Assembly: GCA_036734105.1 (NCBI GenBank)
Contig: DAIMZH010000010.1
Location: forward strand, 23,581 to 87,580
Direction: 5' to 3'
Source: Azoarcus_F sp036734105
Lineage (GTDB): Bacteria; Pseudomonadota; Gammaproteobacteria; Burkholderiales; Rhodocyclaceae
DNA: 64,000 nucleotides
A program made the position numbers and the translations under genes. Under the pieces are notes generated by a model. The model worked only from the letters and a program-made list of their open reading frames with translations. It was not told the origin of the DNA and ran no database searches. Each line of letters begins with the position of its first letter. Position 1 is the stretch's first letter. Positions 1 to 7,943 of the stretch are shown piece after piece.

Positions 1-24
1 ACCCCTTCCAAATCTTGTTCAGAT

Positions 25-46
25 CGACAGGCCTGAAGGCCTGTCG
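25..46. other. Perfect hairpin downstream of ychF
   Basis: A 9-bp perfect stem (CGACAGGCC/GGCCTGTCG) closes a TGAA loop just past the ychF stop. A second, smaller hairpin (GTGTTT/AAACAC) lies at 65-80. Neither is followed by a clear T-run on either strand, so I call a 3'-end structure or possible factor-assisted terminator, not a classical intrinsic terminator. Confidence 0.4.
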
Positions 47-99
47 CTAATATTGCTTTCCCAGTGTTTTCCGAAACACCATGAAAGCAGTTCGAGACT

Positions 100-1191
100 T
101 CAGACGTTAAACAAAAAGTTCATTACATCGCCGTCCTTGACCACGTATTCTTTGCCTTCTGCACGCATCTTGCCAGCTTCCTTGGCACCGGCTTCACCTT
201 TGTACTGGATGAAGTCGTTAAAGGCGATGGTCTGGGCGCGGATGAAGCCGCGTTCGAAGTCGGTGTGAATTACGCCAGCGGCCTGCGGGGCGGTGTCGCC
301 AACATGGATGGTCCAGGCGCGCACTTCCTTCACGCCGGCCGTAAAATAGGTCTGCAGGCCGAGCAATTTGAAACCGGCGCGGATCAGGCGGTCCAGACCG
401 GGTTCTTCCAGGCCCATAGAGACCAGAAAATCGATCTTGTCGGCGTCTTCGAGGTCGGCAATTTCGGCTTCGATGGAAGCGCACAACGCGACGACTTCAG
501 CGCCTTCAACGCGGGCGTGTTCGCGCACCTTGTCCAGGTAGGGGTTGTCGGCAAAGCCATCTTCAGCCACGTTGGCGGCATAGAGCACCGGTTTTGCGGT
601 GATCAGGCAGAAGGGTTTGAGGCACGCCCAATCCTCTTTCGACAGGTCGAGTGCCCTGACAGGACGCGCCTGGTCAAGCTGGGCAAGACATTGTTCCAAA
701 GCAGAGACCAAAACCTTGGCTTCCTTGTCGCCTGAGCTTGCTGCTTTGCGATAACGATTTAGGGCCTTTTCAACGGTGGCTAAGTCTGCCAGAGCCAGTT
801 CGGTGTCGATGACCTCGATGTCGCGTATGGGGTCAATATTGCCGGAGACGTGCACAACATTGGAGTCGTCGAAGCAGCGGACAACATGAATGATGGCATC
901 GGTTTCACGGATGTTTGCCAGAAACTGGTTGCCCAGGCCTTCGCCCTTGGAGGCTCCGGCGACCAAGCCAGCGATATCGACAAACTCGACAATGGCGGGT
1001 TGAATTTTTTGAGGCTTGACGATTTCAGCAAGCTGCGCCAACCGGGGGTCGGGCACTTCGACTATGCCGACGTTGGGCTCGATAGTGCAGAAGGGATAGT
1101 TCTCGGCCTGAATGCCGGCTTTGGTCAAGGCGTTGAACAGGGTGGACTTGCCGACGTTGGGCAGGCCGACTATGCCGCATTTGAGACTCAT
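100..1191 (-). CDS. ychF: Redox-regulated P-loop ATPase/GTPase YchF
   Basis: This 363-residue protein is an Obg-family P-loop NTPase that binds ribosomes and is linked to translation and the oxidative stress response. The P-loop GLPNVGKST is at residues 9-17. A DIAGLVAGA switch follows. The usual NKxD base-specificity motif is replaced by NVAE, the known reason YchF proteins favour ATP over GTP. The C-terminal third is a TGS domain ending in DGDVMNFLFNV. Length and ends match the family. The ATG overlaps the pth stop by 4 nt (ATGA), so the two are probably translationally coupled at the end of the rplY-pth-ychF cluster. Confidence 0.97.
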   Translation of the reverse strand: MSLKCGIVGLPNVGKSTLFNALTKAGIQAENYPFCTIEPNVGIVEVPDPRLAQLAEIVKPQKIQPAIVEFVDIAGLVAGASKGEGLGNQFLANIRETDAIIHVVRCFDDSNVVHVSGNIDPIRDIEVIDTELALADLATVEKALNRYRKAASSGDKEAKVLVSALEQCLAQLDQARPVRALDLSKEDWACLKPFCLITAKPVLYAANVAEDGFADNPYLDKVREHARVEGAEVVALCASIEAEIADLEDADKIDFLVSMGLEEPGLDRLIRAGFKLLGLQTYFTAGVKEVRAWTIHVGDTAPQAAGVIHTDFERGFIRAQTIAFNDFIQYKGEAGAKEAGKMRAEGKEYVVKDGDVMNFLFNV

Positions 1192-1814
1192 GGCTGAGAG
1201 GTTTCCTGGTTGTTGGTCTTTTTGGCAGACGGGCGAGCGTTGAGCCGACTTGTTGCGTTGTTCCAGTTGCCCTTCGCGATCAGAGGCCAGTTAATCAGGG
1301 CTCGATCAATGGATTCATCGATCAGCAACTGCTCTTCGCGGCGTGCACTCTTGAGAACGTAGTTTATGACTTCGTTGCGGTCACCGGGGTGGCCGATACC
1401 AATACGCAGCCGCCAGTAGTCGTTGGTGCCAAGGTGTGCGGAGGTGTCCTTGAGGCCGTTGTGGCCACCCAGGCCGCCGCCAAATTTGAGTCTGAGTTGT
1501 CCCGGCGGGATGTCGAGTTCGTCATGTACAACGAGCACTTCAGCCGGTTGAATTCGGTAAAAGCGCGCCAGCGCACCGATGGCCTGACCGGAGCGATTCA
1601 TGAAGGTTTGCGGCATCAGCAGCCACACGCCATTATCACCGGCGTCGCGCGCATTCGCCACGAATCCATGAAAACGGGCTTCGTGAGTGAAGCGGACGCC
1701 GAGTTGCGAGGCCAGGCGATCGCAAAACCAAAACCCGGCGTTGTGCCGGGTTTCGGTGTATTGCGCCCCGGGGTTACCGAGCCCGACGATGAGACGAGGT
1801 GCAGGCTGACTCAT
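1188..1814 (-). CDS. pth: Peptidyl-tRNA hydrolase
   Basis: Pth releases peptides from peptidyl-tRNAs that fall off the ribosome. I chose the ATG at 1814 (MSQPAPRLIVGLGNPG), giving 208 aa. The frame is open further upstream, but that extension would run into the rplY coding sequence and has no family counterpart. The catalytic His is in TRHNAGFW (His24). The conserved Asn is in GNPG, and the active-site Asp in VVHDELD is followed by GGGLGGHNGL. The C-terminus carries a short basic tail beyond the core. It sits between rplY and ychF, its common betaproteobacterial location. Confidence 0.96.
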   Translation of the reverse strand: MSQPAPRLIVGLGNPGAQYTETRHNAGFWFCDRLASQLGVRFTHEARFHGFVANARDAGDNGVWLLMPQTFMNRSGQAIGALARFYRIQPAEVLVVHDELDIPPGQLRLKFGGGLGGHNGLKDTSAHLGTNDYWRLRIGIGHPGDRNEVINYVLKSARREEQLLIDESIDRALINWPLIAKGNWNNATSRLNARPSAKKTNNQETSQP

Positions 1815-1854
1815 CGCAGTGCTGTCGCAACCCTGGGACGGATGACACGATGCA

Positions 1855-2454
1855 TTACTCGGCTCCGCTCTCGGCTCCGGACTCTGCAGCACCGGTTCTG
1901 AGCGTGGTCACGATCACCGGGTCGCCTTCGCCATGATGAATCACTTCTACGCCGGCGGGCAGCTTGACTTCCGAGAGGTGGATGGAGTGATCGGGTTGCA
2001 GTGCGGCCAGGTCAACTTCGATGAACTCGGGCAGATCTTGCGGCAGGCAGGAGACTTCGACTTCGTTGATCACGTGGGAGATCATCTGGGCGGCAAGCTT
2101 GACTGCCGGGCAGGCCTCGCCGTTGATGAAGTGCAGCGGCACACTCATGTGCAGCTTCTCGGAGGAGCTCACACGCTGGAAGTCGATGTGCAGGACGAGT
2201 TGCTTGAACGGGTGCCACTGAGCATCGCGCAGAATGACGCTGATGGCAGTGCCGTCGAGGTTCATGGTGAGCACCGAGGCGTGAAAGGCTTCCTTGCGCA
2301 TCAGGTGGTAAAGCTCGTTATGGTCCATGGTGACCGGAATGGCTTCCTGATCGGCACCGTAAACGATACCCGGCAGTTGACCGGCACGACGCAGGCGGCG
2401 GCTCGCACCCGTTCCCTGTACGTCACGCTTGGTGGCCTTGAATTCGATTTGCAT
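1855..2454 (-). CDS. rplY: 50S ribosomal protein L25/general stress protein Ctc
   Basis: L25 binds 5S rRNA in the central protuberance of the large subunit. At 199 aa this is the long, two-domain TL5/Ctc form rather than the ~94-residue E. coli form. The N-terminal RNA-binding domain begins FKATKRDVQGTGASRRLRRAG. The C-terminal beta domain includes LSEVKLPAGVEVI and ends in a low-complexity AAESGAESGAE tail. It lies between prs and pth, with 87 nt to the prs stop. A clear GGAGCATCA-type ribosome-binding region precedes the ATG. Confidence 0.96.
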   Translation of the reverse strand: MQIEFKATKRDVQGTGASRRLRRAGQLPGIVYGADQEAIPVTMDHNELYHLMRKEAFHASVLTMNLDGTAISVILRDAQWHPFKQLVLHIDFQRVSSSEKLHMSVPLHFINGEACPAVKLAAQMISHVINEVEVSCLPQDLPEFIEVDLAALQPDHSIHLSEVKLPAGVEVIHHGEGDPVIVTTLRTGAAESGAESGAE

Positions 2455-2541
2455 TGATGATGCTCCTGGTTGGTTATGCTCGTCCGCGACCAGACGAACA
2501 GTTTGAAAGGCAGCCAGACTGAAGGGTCTGACTGCTTGGGG

Positions 2542-3492
2542 TTATTCCATGAATAGCGAAGAGACGGACTCTTCGTTGCTGATGCGAAGCATGGTGTCGG
2601 CCAGCAGTGAAGCGACCGAGATTTGGCGGATGCGCTTGCAGGCGATGGCGTCGTCTTGCAACGGAATGGTGTCGGTGACAACCAGTTCGTCAAGGTCGGA
2701 GTCGGCGATTCGGGCCGCCGCAGCGTTGGACAACACCGGGTGTGTGCAGTAGGAGATGACACGTCGAGCGCCACTTTCCTTAAGCGCGGTGGCTGCTTTG
2801 CATAAGGTGCCAGCGGTGTCGACGATGTCATCCATGATGACGCAGGTGCGGTCCTTGACTTCACCGATGATGTTCATTACCTCGGAAACGTTGGCCTTTG
2901 GGCGACGCTTGTCGATGATGGCCAGATCACATTCAAGGCGTTTGGCGAAGGCGCGAGCGCGAACCACTCCGCCGACATCGGGCGAAACGACCAGCAGATC
3001 TTCGTACTTCTGTCTTTCAAGGTCGGCCAGCAGCACAGGTGTGGCATAGACGTTGTCGACTGGAATATCGAAGAAGCCCTGAATCTGATCGGCGTGCAGG
3101 TCCATGGTGAGCAAGCGCTGAACGCCGGCGGCCTGCAACATGTTGGCAACCACCTTGGCGGTGATTGGCACCCGCGCAGAGCGCGGGCGACGGTCTTGCC
3201 GTGCATAGCCAAAGTAGGGTATCGCTGCAGTGATCCTGCCGGCTGATGCGCGTTTGAGGGCGTCAACCAAAACCAGCAACTCCATCAGGTTGTCGTTGGT
3301 TGGGGCAGAGGTGGGTTGAAGCACGAAAACATCCTTGCCGCGAACGTTTTCGAGGAGTTCAACATTGACTTCGCCATCTGAAAACCGCCCGGTTGTGGCA
3401 GAGCCGAGCGATATGCCCAGTCGACGCACGATGTCGGAAGCGAGTTTCGGGTTGGCGTTACCGGTGAAGACCATCAGGCTGCCACGGGGCAT
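2542..3492 (-). CDS. prs: Ribose-phosphate pyrophosphokinase (PRPP synthetase)
   Basis: This enzyme makes 5-phosphoribosyl-1-pyrophosphate from ribose-5-phosphate and ATP for purine, pyrimidine, His, Trp and NAD synthesis. I start at ATG 3492 (MPRGSLMVFTGNANPKLA), giving 316 aa, the usual class I length. The in-frame extension to 3531 has no family match. Visible motifs are the flexible ATP loop YFGYARQDRRPRSARVPIT, the metal/ribose-phosphate segment VVSPDVGGVVRARAFAK, and the PRPP loop VIMDDIVDTAGT. A hairpin terminator at 3532-3564 separates it from the upstream tRNA-Gln, so it probably has its own promoter close to its start. Confidence 0.97.
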   Translation of the reverse strand: MPRGSLMVFTGNANPKLASDIVRRLGISLGSATTGRFSDGEVNVELLENVRGKDVFVLQPTSAPTNDNLMELLVLVDALKRASAGRITAAIPYFGYARQDRRPRSARVPITAKVVANMLQAAGVQRLLTMDLHADQIQGFFDIPVDNVYATPVLLADLERQKYEDLLVVSPDVGGVVRARAFAKRLECDLAIIDKRRPKANVSEVMNIIGEVKDRTCVIMDDIVDTAGTLCKAATALKESGARRVISYCTHPVLSNAAAARIADSDLDELVVTDTIPLQDDAIACKRIRQISVASLLADTMLRISNEESVSSLFME

Positions 3493-3531
3493 GACCGATA
3501 CTCCAGGATGCAGGAAAAAGATTGTCCGCAC

Positions 3532-3564
3532 AAAAAACCACGGGCAGGCACAAGGCCTGCCCGG
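3532..3564 (-). terminator. Rho-independent terminator after tRNA-Gln
   Basis: Read on the minus strand, a GGGCAGGC/GCCTGCCC stem with a short loop is followed by GTGGTTTTTTG. It lies a few bases beyond the tRNA-Gln 3' end and just before prs, so it should end the lolB-ispE-tRNA transcript. Confidence 0.8.
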
Positions 3565-3570
3565 GTTGTC

Positions 3571-3647
3571 TGGCTGGGGAAGAAGGATTCGAACCTTCGA
3601 ATGCCGGAATCAAAATCCGGTGCCTTGACCAACTTGGCGACTCCCCA
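3571..3647 (-). tRNA. tRNA-Gln (anticodon TTG)
   Basis: The minus strand folds into a standard cloverleaf. The acceptor stem begins TGGGGAG and pairs with the 3' CTTCCCC. The anticodon loop TTTTGAT carries TTG. The T-arm is GGTTCGAATCC, and the 3' CCA is encoded in the gene. The sequence is very close to bacterial tRNA-Gln, including the characteristic U1-A72-type start. It lies 18 nt after ispE and shares its orientation, so it is probably co-transcribed and then processed. Confidence 0.97.
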
Positions 3648-3665
3648 AGAAACTTGTCTAACTCA

Positions 3666-4505
3666 TCAGTCAAACCAAGTGTGCAGCGGATGTCGAGCAA
3701 TGCTTTCGGTCTGCCATGCCCGCCATTTTTCAGGACATGACTGGATGATGCGTTGCGCCGAGATTCTATCATCAACTTCGGCAAATACACATGCACCTGA
3801 ACCGGTCATTCTGGCCGGCGAAAACCTTGATAACCACTCGATTACTTCTGCCACTTCTGGAAAGAGCTTGCAGGCGACTGCCTGAAGATCGTTCCGCGTT
3901 TGCTGCGATGCGAAGACCGCTATTTTTGTTATTTTTGTGTCGCGTGTCAACTCCGGGGAGGCAAAAATTTTTGCAGTGGGCACTTCGACGGGCGGCGCAA
4001 TCACGACATAGTGGGCAGGAGGCAGCGTCAACGGGGTGATTTTTTCGCCGATTCCTTCCACAAAGGCATCGTGTCCGTGAATGAAGAAGGGGACGTCGGC
4101 GCCCAGTCTGACGCCGATTTCGGCCAACTCGGCGCGTGTCAGGCGGGTCTTCCAGAGGCGGTTCAGGGCGATCAGCGTGGTGGCAGCGTCTGAACTTCCG
4201 CCGCCAAGCCCGCCGCCCATGGGAAGTTGCTTGTGCAGCGAAATTTCGGCGCCCTGCGTGCAAGCCGTCACTTGTTGCAGCAATCGTGCAGCACGCACGC
4301 AAAGGTTTTGGTCATTCGGCACGCCGGGTGTCGGGGTTGCAAGCGCAATGTGCGCTGAATTTTCGAGACGGAAGTTCAGCGAGTCGTGCCAGTCGAGCAG
4401 CCGAAAAACGGACTGCAGCAAGTGGTATCCATCGGCTCTTCGGCCCACGACATGCAGGAAAAGGTTGAGCTTGGCAGGGGCAGGGCAGTCCTCAAGATAA
4501 GTCAT
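3666..4505 (-). CDS. ispE: 4-diphosphocytidyl-2-C-methyl-D-erythritol kinase
   Basis: IspE phosphorylates CDP-ME, the fourth step of the methylerythritol phosphate route to isoprenoids. The protein has 279 aa. It begins with the substrate-binding APAKLNLFLHVVGRRADGYH segment and carries the GHMP-kinase ATP loop PMGGGLGGGSSDAA. A C-terminal GHMP motif (ARMTGSGACVF) follows. The ATG overlaps the lolB stop by 4 nt. The cluster TPR protein-lolB-ispE-tRNA-Gln-prs is a conserved betaproteobacterial order. dxs, ispA and ispH of the same pathway are at the other end of this window. Confidence 0.97.
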   Translation of the reverse strand: MTYLEDCPAPAKLNLFLHVVGRRADGYHLLQSVFRLLDWHDSLNFRLENSAHIALATPTPGVPNDQNLCVRAARLLQQVTACTQGAEISLHKQLPMGGGLGGGSSDAATTLIALNRLWKTRLTRAELAEIGVRLGADVPFFIHGHDAFVEGIGEKITPLTLPPAHYVVIAPPVEVPTAKIFASPELTRDTKITKIAVFASQQTRNDLQAVACKLFPEVAEVIEWLSRFSPARMTGSGACVFAEVDDRISAQRIIQSCPEKWRAWQTESIARHPLHTWFD

Positions 4506-5104
4506 GGGGTGACTGACCAGGAATCAATAATGAGCCGGATACGGGCTTGTCCGTATGTGGCGTCAATTCGACGAGGGTGGGCGTCTGCTTCGGGGCCAGC
4601 GTATTGCGGGTAGTCGATTATCCAGCCCGAATCGGAAATACGGGTTGGGCGTCCGCTTTCATCAACCGACAACGTTCGTGCTCCTGGCGACGGGATTGCC
4701 TGAACCCAGTAGTGCAGCCCTTCGACAGGAACAGACATGCCGAGCAATTCGGGCAGCATCTGGCTGACCGAGCGGTCTTGCACGATCTGACCATCGGCAG
4801 TGCGTAGCGTCGCGCCCGACATGTCTGCGCTTAGTTGGGCCGCGAGTTGCCCGAGCGGGTTGAACAGCAACCATTCGTCGCTGTCGGGATTGTGCTGCCA
4901 TTCCAGCCTCCCATTGGCGCTGCGTTCGCCATCCTGCGCGGCAATACGCCCGAGCAAAACGAAAGCTTGTGCGGTAGGCTGGGTGAGGGTGGTGGACTGG
5001 GGTGGGGGCGTCTGTGGCGGCAAGGTAGAACAGGCGCCAAGCCACAGTAGCGCGACCAACGGCAGCAGAGAGTGGGTAAGCCCGGCTGACAACCTCATTA
5101 ACAT
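4502..5104 (-). CDS. lolB: Outer-membrane lipoprotein insertion receptor LolB
   Basis: LolB accepts lipoproteins from the periplasmic carrier LolA and inserts them into the outer membrane. The 200-residue product has a signal peptide with the lipobox LGAC (lipidated Cys25), a proline-rich linker and a typical LolB core, including LEWQHNPDSDEWLLFNPLGQ and PEWIDYPQY-like C-terminal strands. Length and lipobox agree with the family. It lies 10 nt after the TPR protein and overlaps ispE by 4 nt, so all three are likely one transcript. Confidence 0.93.
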   Translation of the reverse strand: MLMRLSAGLTHSLLPLVALLWLGACSTLPPQTPPPQSTTLTQPTAQAFVLLGRIAAQDGERSANGRLEWQHNPDSDEWLLFNPLGQLAAQLSADMSGATLRTADGQIVQDRSVSQMLPELLGMSVPVEGLHYWVQAIPSPGARTLSVDESGRPTRISDSGWIIDYPQYAGPEADAHPRRIDATYGQARIRLIIDSWSVTP

Positions 5105-5114
5105 TGACTCCGAT

Positions 5115-6833
5115 TCAATTGCCGAGCAGTCGCTCGCGGGTTTCCATCAGGGTTTCATTGTTGGGCGCGGTGAGTTTGGCCTTATCCCAGACTTCAAGTG
5201 CTTCATCGCGCCGATCAAGAACCCATAACACCTCACCGAGATGGGCTGCGATTTCGGGGTCGGGACGGAGGCTATGGGCGTGTTGCAGCACCGACAATGC
5301 CTCTTCGAGTCGGTTTTCCTTGTAGAGAACCCAACCCAGACTGTCCAGAATGAACGGGTCGTCAGGGAGCAGTTGCAGTGCCTTTTCGATCAGCTCTCGT
5401 GCTTCGTCCAGGCGCACTCCTCGATCCGCCAGGGTGTAACCCAGCGCGTTGTAAGCATGAGCATGATCAGGTTCGAGTTGTATCAGCCTGCGCAGACGGT
5501 TTTCCATGTGCTCCAGATTGTCAAGGCGCTCGGCAAGCATGGCAGACTCGTACAGCAACTCTGCATTTCGGGGTTCTGTCTTCAAGGCCTTCTCAACGAC
5601 GTCAAGCGCTTCGGCGTGTTGACCGGCTTCGCGCAGGAGCAGGGTTTCGGCAAGCAGCACACGCAAGGCGTCTTCGTTCTCCACCGGCAGGCTTTGCAGC
5701 AGCAGTCTGGCAGCCTTGAGCTTGCCTTGTCGTGTCATCAGAACGGCTATGCGGATATTGGCGTCGAGATGGTGTGCTCCCATGCGCACTGCGCGATACC
5801 ACTCCAGTGCTGTTTCATTGTCGTTTTGCTGTTCGGCAAGCTGGCCGAGTGTCATGCGGATGGCGTCGCTTTCGGGGTGTCCGGCAGTAACTGCTTGTGC
5901 GTAGTGCTGGCTGGCTGTTGCGAAGTCACCGATCTGCGCCGAGGTAAGGGCCACCGCATTCATCAGATCGTAGCTGCCCGGAGAATCGGCAAGCAGGGCA
6001 GCGAAGCTGTCTCTGGCCGCTTGAAAGTCTCCTGCTGATACCTGAGCACGAGCCAGCTTGAGTTGTGCCTGCTGGTGCTGCGGGTGGCGCTCAAGATGCT
6101 GCGTCAGCATGCTGACGGCTTCCGTGGCAGCGTCCAGTTCGACAAGCAGGCGAGCCTTCATGATGACAGCCGGTTCCCAGTCGGGTCGGAGTTCAAGCGC
6201 CTGGTCGACTTCGCCGAGGGCGGTGAGCCCGTCATCCACCGCCACCGCAGCCTGGGCACGCGCCACATATGCGGCAGGTTGGTTGCTCAGGTAAGGCTCG
6301 CTGAGGCGATTGATGATGGATTGTACTGTGTGCTTGTCCTGCACTCTGGACAGCGCCTGGTTCAGGCCGAGCAGGTTGGCTTCGATCTGAGCCGGGTTTT
6401 CGGCCAGTATGCGAGCGAGCTGAATCTGGATGCTGTTGAGGCGGTCACCACTGTGCGCGAGCAGTCCTGCCAGTATACGCCGCGACTCATCAGACTCCGG
6501 GTTGGTTGCCGACCATATTCTGGCAGCCTCAGCGGCTGAGTCGAAGTCCCGCGCAAACAGGGCGATTTCGGTTGCGCGTTGGGCAATTCGCGGGTCTTGG
6601 GTATTGCGTGCGCTTTCGAGGTAGGCGTCTACGGAAACGTTGATTTCGCCCCGCGCGCCTGCCACTTCGGCCAGAAGAAGCATGAACAGGGTTTCGGGTG
6701 TCAGCGCCTGAGCCGGGAGGTATTCAGGCTTGACGGTTTCCGACGGCAGCGCGTGCTGCGCATGGGCACCCGGAAGCACCATTAGCGTCATGGCCGTGAC
6801 CAGGGCAGCGAGTCGAGCATTAGAGAGTTTCAT
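5115..6833 (-). CDS. Exported tetratricopeptide-repeat protein
   Basis: This 572-residue protein begins with a signal peptide (cleavage probably after PGAHA, about residue 25). It then consists almost entirely of helical TPR units, for example HAYNALGYTLADRGVRLDEA and ILDSLGWVLYKENRLEEAL near the C-terminus, and a final unit AAHLGEVLWVLDRRDEALEV. TPR proteins are protein-interaction scaffolds. This one is periplasmic or membrane-attached and sits directly upstream of lolB in many betaproteobacteria, which suggests but does not prove an envelope-assembly role. It is the first gene of the minus-strand cluster and is transcribed divergently from mutM. Confidence 0.88.
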   Translation of the reverse strand: MKLSNARLAALVTAMTLMVLPGAHAQHALPSETVKPEYLPAQALTPETLFMLLLAEVAGARGEINVSVDAYLESARNTQDPRIAQRATEIALFARDFDSAAEAARIWSATNPESDESRRILAGLLAHSGDRLNSIQIQLARILAENPAQIEANLLGLNQALSRVQDKHTVQSIINRLSEPYLSNQPAAYVARAQAAVAVDDGLTALGEVDQALELRPDWEPAVIMKARLLVELDAATEAVSMLTQHLERHPQHQQAQLKLARAQVSAGDFQAARDSFAALLADSPGSYDLMNAVALTSAQIGDFATASQHYAQAVTAGHPESDAIRMTLGQLAEQQNDNETALEWYRAVRMGAHHLDANIRIAVLMTRQGKLKAARLLLQSLPVENEDALRVLLAETLLLREAGQHAEALDVVEKALKTEPRNAELLYESAMLAERLDNLEHMENRLRRLIQLEPDHAHAYNALGYTLADRGVRLDEARELIEKALQLLPDDPFILDSLGWVLYKENRLEEALSVLQHAHSLRPDPEIAAHLGEVLWVLDRRDEALEVWDKAKLTAPNNETLMETRERLLGN

Positions 6834-7032
6834 GAATCTGATTCCAGGCGGTTCCGGGGGGGCTGTCGGCGATAATATAAGAACAGAGTTGTTCAGTCAG
6901 TGAATGGTTTCAAACTGAACCAAGTGTGTTGCTTGGAGCCCTGAAAGTCATCCGGGTTCATGGCATGTTATTCACAATCCGGGTGAGCGGGCAAGCATGT
7001 TGCCCGTCGGCCCATTGTGCAGGAGTGGCTGA

Positions 7033-7851
7033 ATGCCAGAATTGCCGGAAGTCGAAACCACCCGTCGCGGCATCCGCGAGCCCCTTGTCGGTCAGACGGT
7101 CGGCGGCTGCGTGGTGCGCAATGGGAGGCTGCGTCATGGCGTGCCCGAAAATATCGGCGACTTTTTTCGCGGGGAGGTATTGCGCGATGTGCGGCGTCGC
7201 GCAAAGTATCTGCTGCTTGATTTTGAAACCGGCAGCCTTATCGTGCACTTGGGAATGTCTGGCAGTCTGCGCATTGTGGCACCTGGCGAGCCGCCGGGGC
7301 GGCATGATCACATTGACCTGATCATGGGAGACCGATGTCTGCGCTATCGTGATCCCCGGCGGTTTGGACAATGGCTGTGGCAAGCCGGAGATGTTTTGAC
7401 CCATCCGCTATTGGCGCGCCTCGGCGTAGAGCCGCTGGAGGATGCCTTCAATCCGGCAGACTGGTATCGGAGCACGCGGGGCGTGAAGACGCCAATCAAG
7501 CTGGCGTTGATGGACGGACGCAGAGTCGTGGGTGTCGGCAACATTTATGCCTCCGAAAGCTTGTTTCGTGCGGGTATCCGCCCCACCACGCAGGCTGGTC
7601 GTCTGGGACCCGGACGTTGTGAGCGCTTGGTCAGTGCAGTCCGGCAGACCTTGCTTGATGCCATAGACGCAGGTGGCAGCACGCTGCGTGACTTTATCGG
7701 CAGTGACGGTCAGCCTGGTTATTTTCAGCAGCAATATTTTGTTTATGGTCTGCATGGTCAACCTTGTCGGGTGTGTGGCACCGCCCTGTGTCGGTCGGTC
7801 ATGGGGCAGCGGTCAACCTTCTGGTGCCCGGTCTGTCAGCGTGCAGGTTAG
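7033..7851 (+). CDS. mutM: Formamidopyrimidine-DNA glycosylase
   Basis: MutM excises 8-oxoguanine and formamidopyrimidines from DNA and nicks abasic sites. At 272 aa it has the full length. The N-terminus MPELPEVETTRRG supplies the catalytic Pro2 and Glu3 once Met is removed. The basic segment RRAKYLLLD follows, then the H2TH region with GVGNIYASESLFRAGI. The C-terminal zinc finger is CRVCG...WCPVC (CxxC/CxxC). The start is fixed by the required N-terminal proline. The dynamin-like gene begins 92 nt after the stop. Confidence 0.97.
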   Translation: MPELPEVETTRRGIREPLVGQTVGGCVVRNGRLRHGVPENIGDFFRGEVLRDVRRRAKYLLLDFETGSLIVHLGMSGSLRIVAPGEPPGRHDHIDLIMGDRCLRYRDPRRFGQWLWQAGDVLTHPLLARLGVEPLEDAFNPADWYRSTRGVKTPIKLALMDGRRVVGVGNIYASESLFRAGIRPTTQAGRLGPGRCERLVSAVRQTLLDAIDAGGSTLRDFIGSDGQPGYFQQQYFVYGLHGQPCRVCGTALCRSVMGQRSTFWCPVCQRAG

Positions 7852-7943
7852 ACGTTCGACATTTCGACGTTCTCAATCCGCCACGATGTGCGCTAGTCTA
7901 CGTCACTATATCGGTAGTGCTGACCGAACAATGCCGGAGAAAC

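Noticed and set aside
25..80. Intrinsic terminator of the ychF cluster
   Set aside because: Two clean hairpins are present but neither has a T-run on the relevant strand, so I list only a structure.
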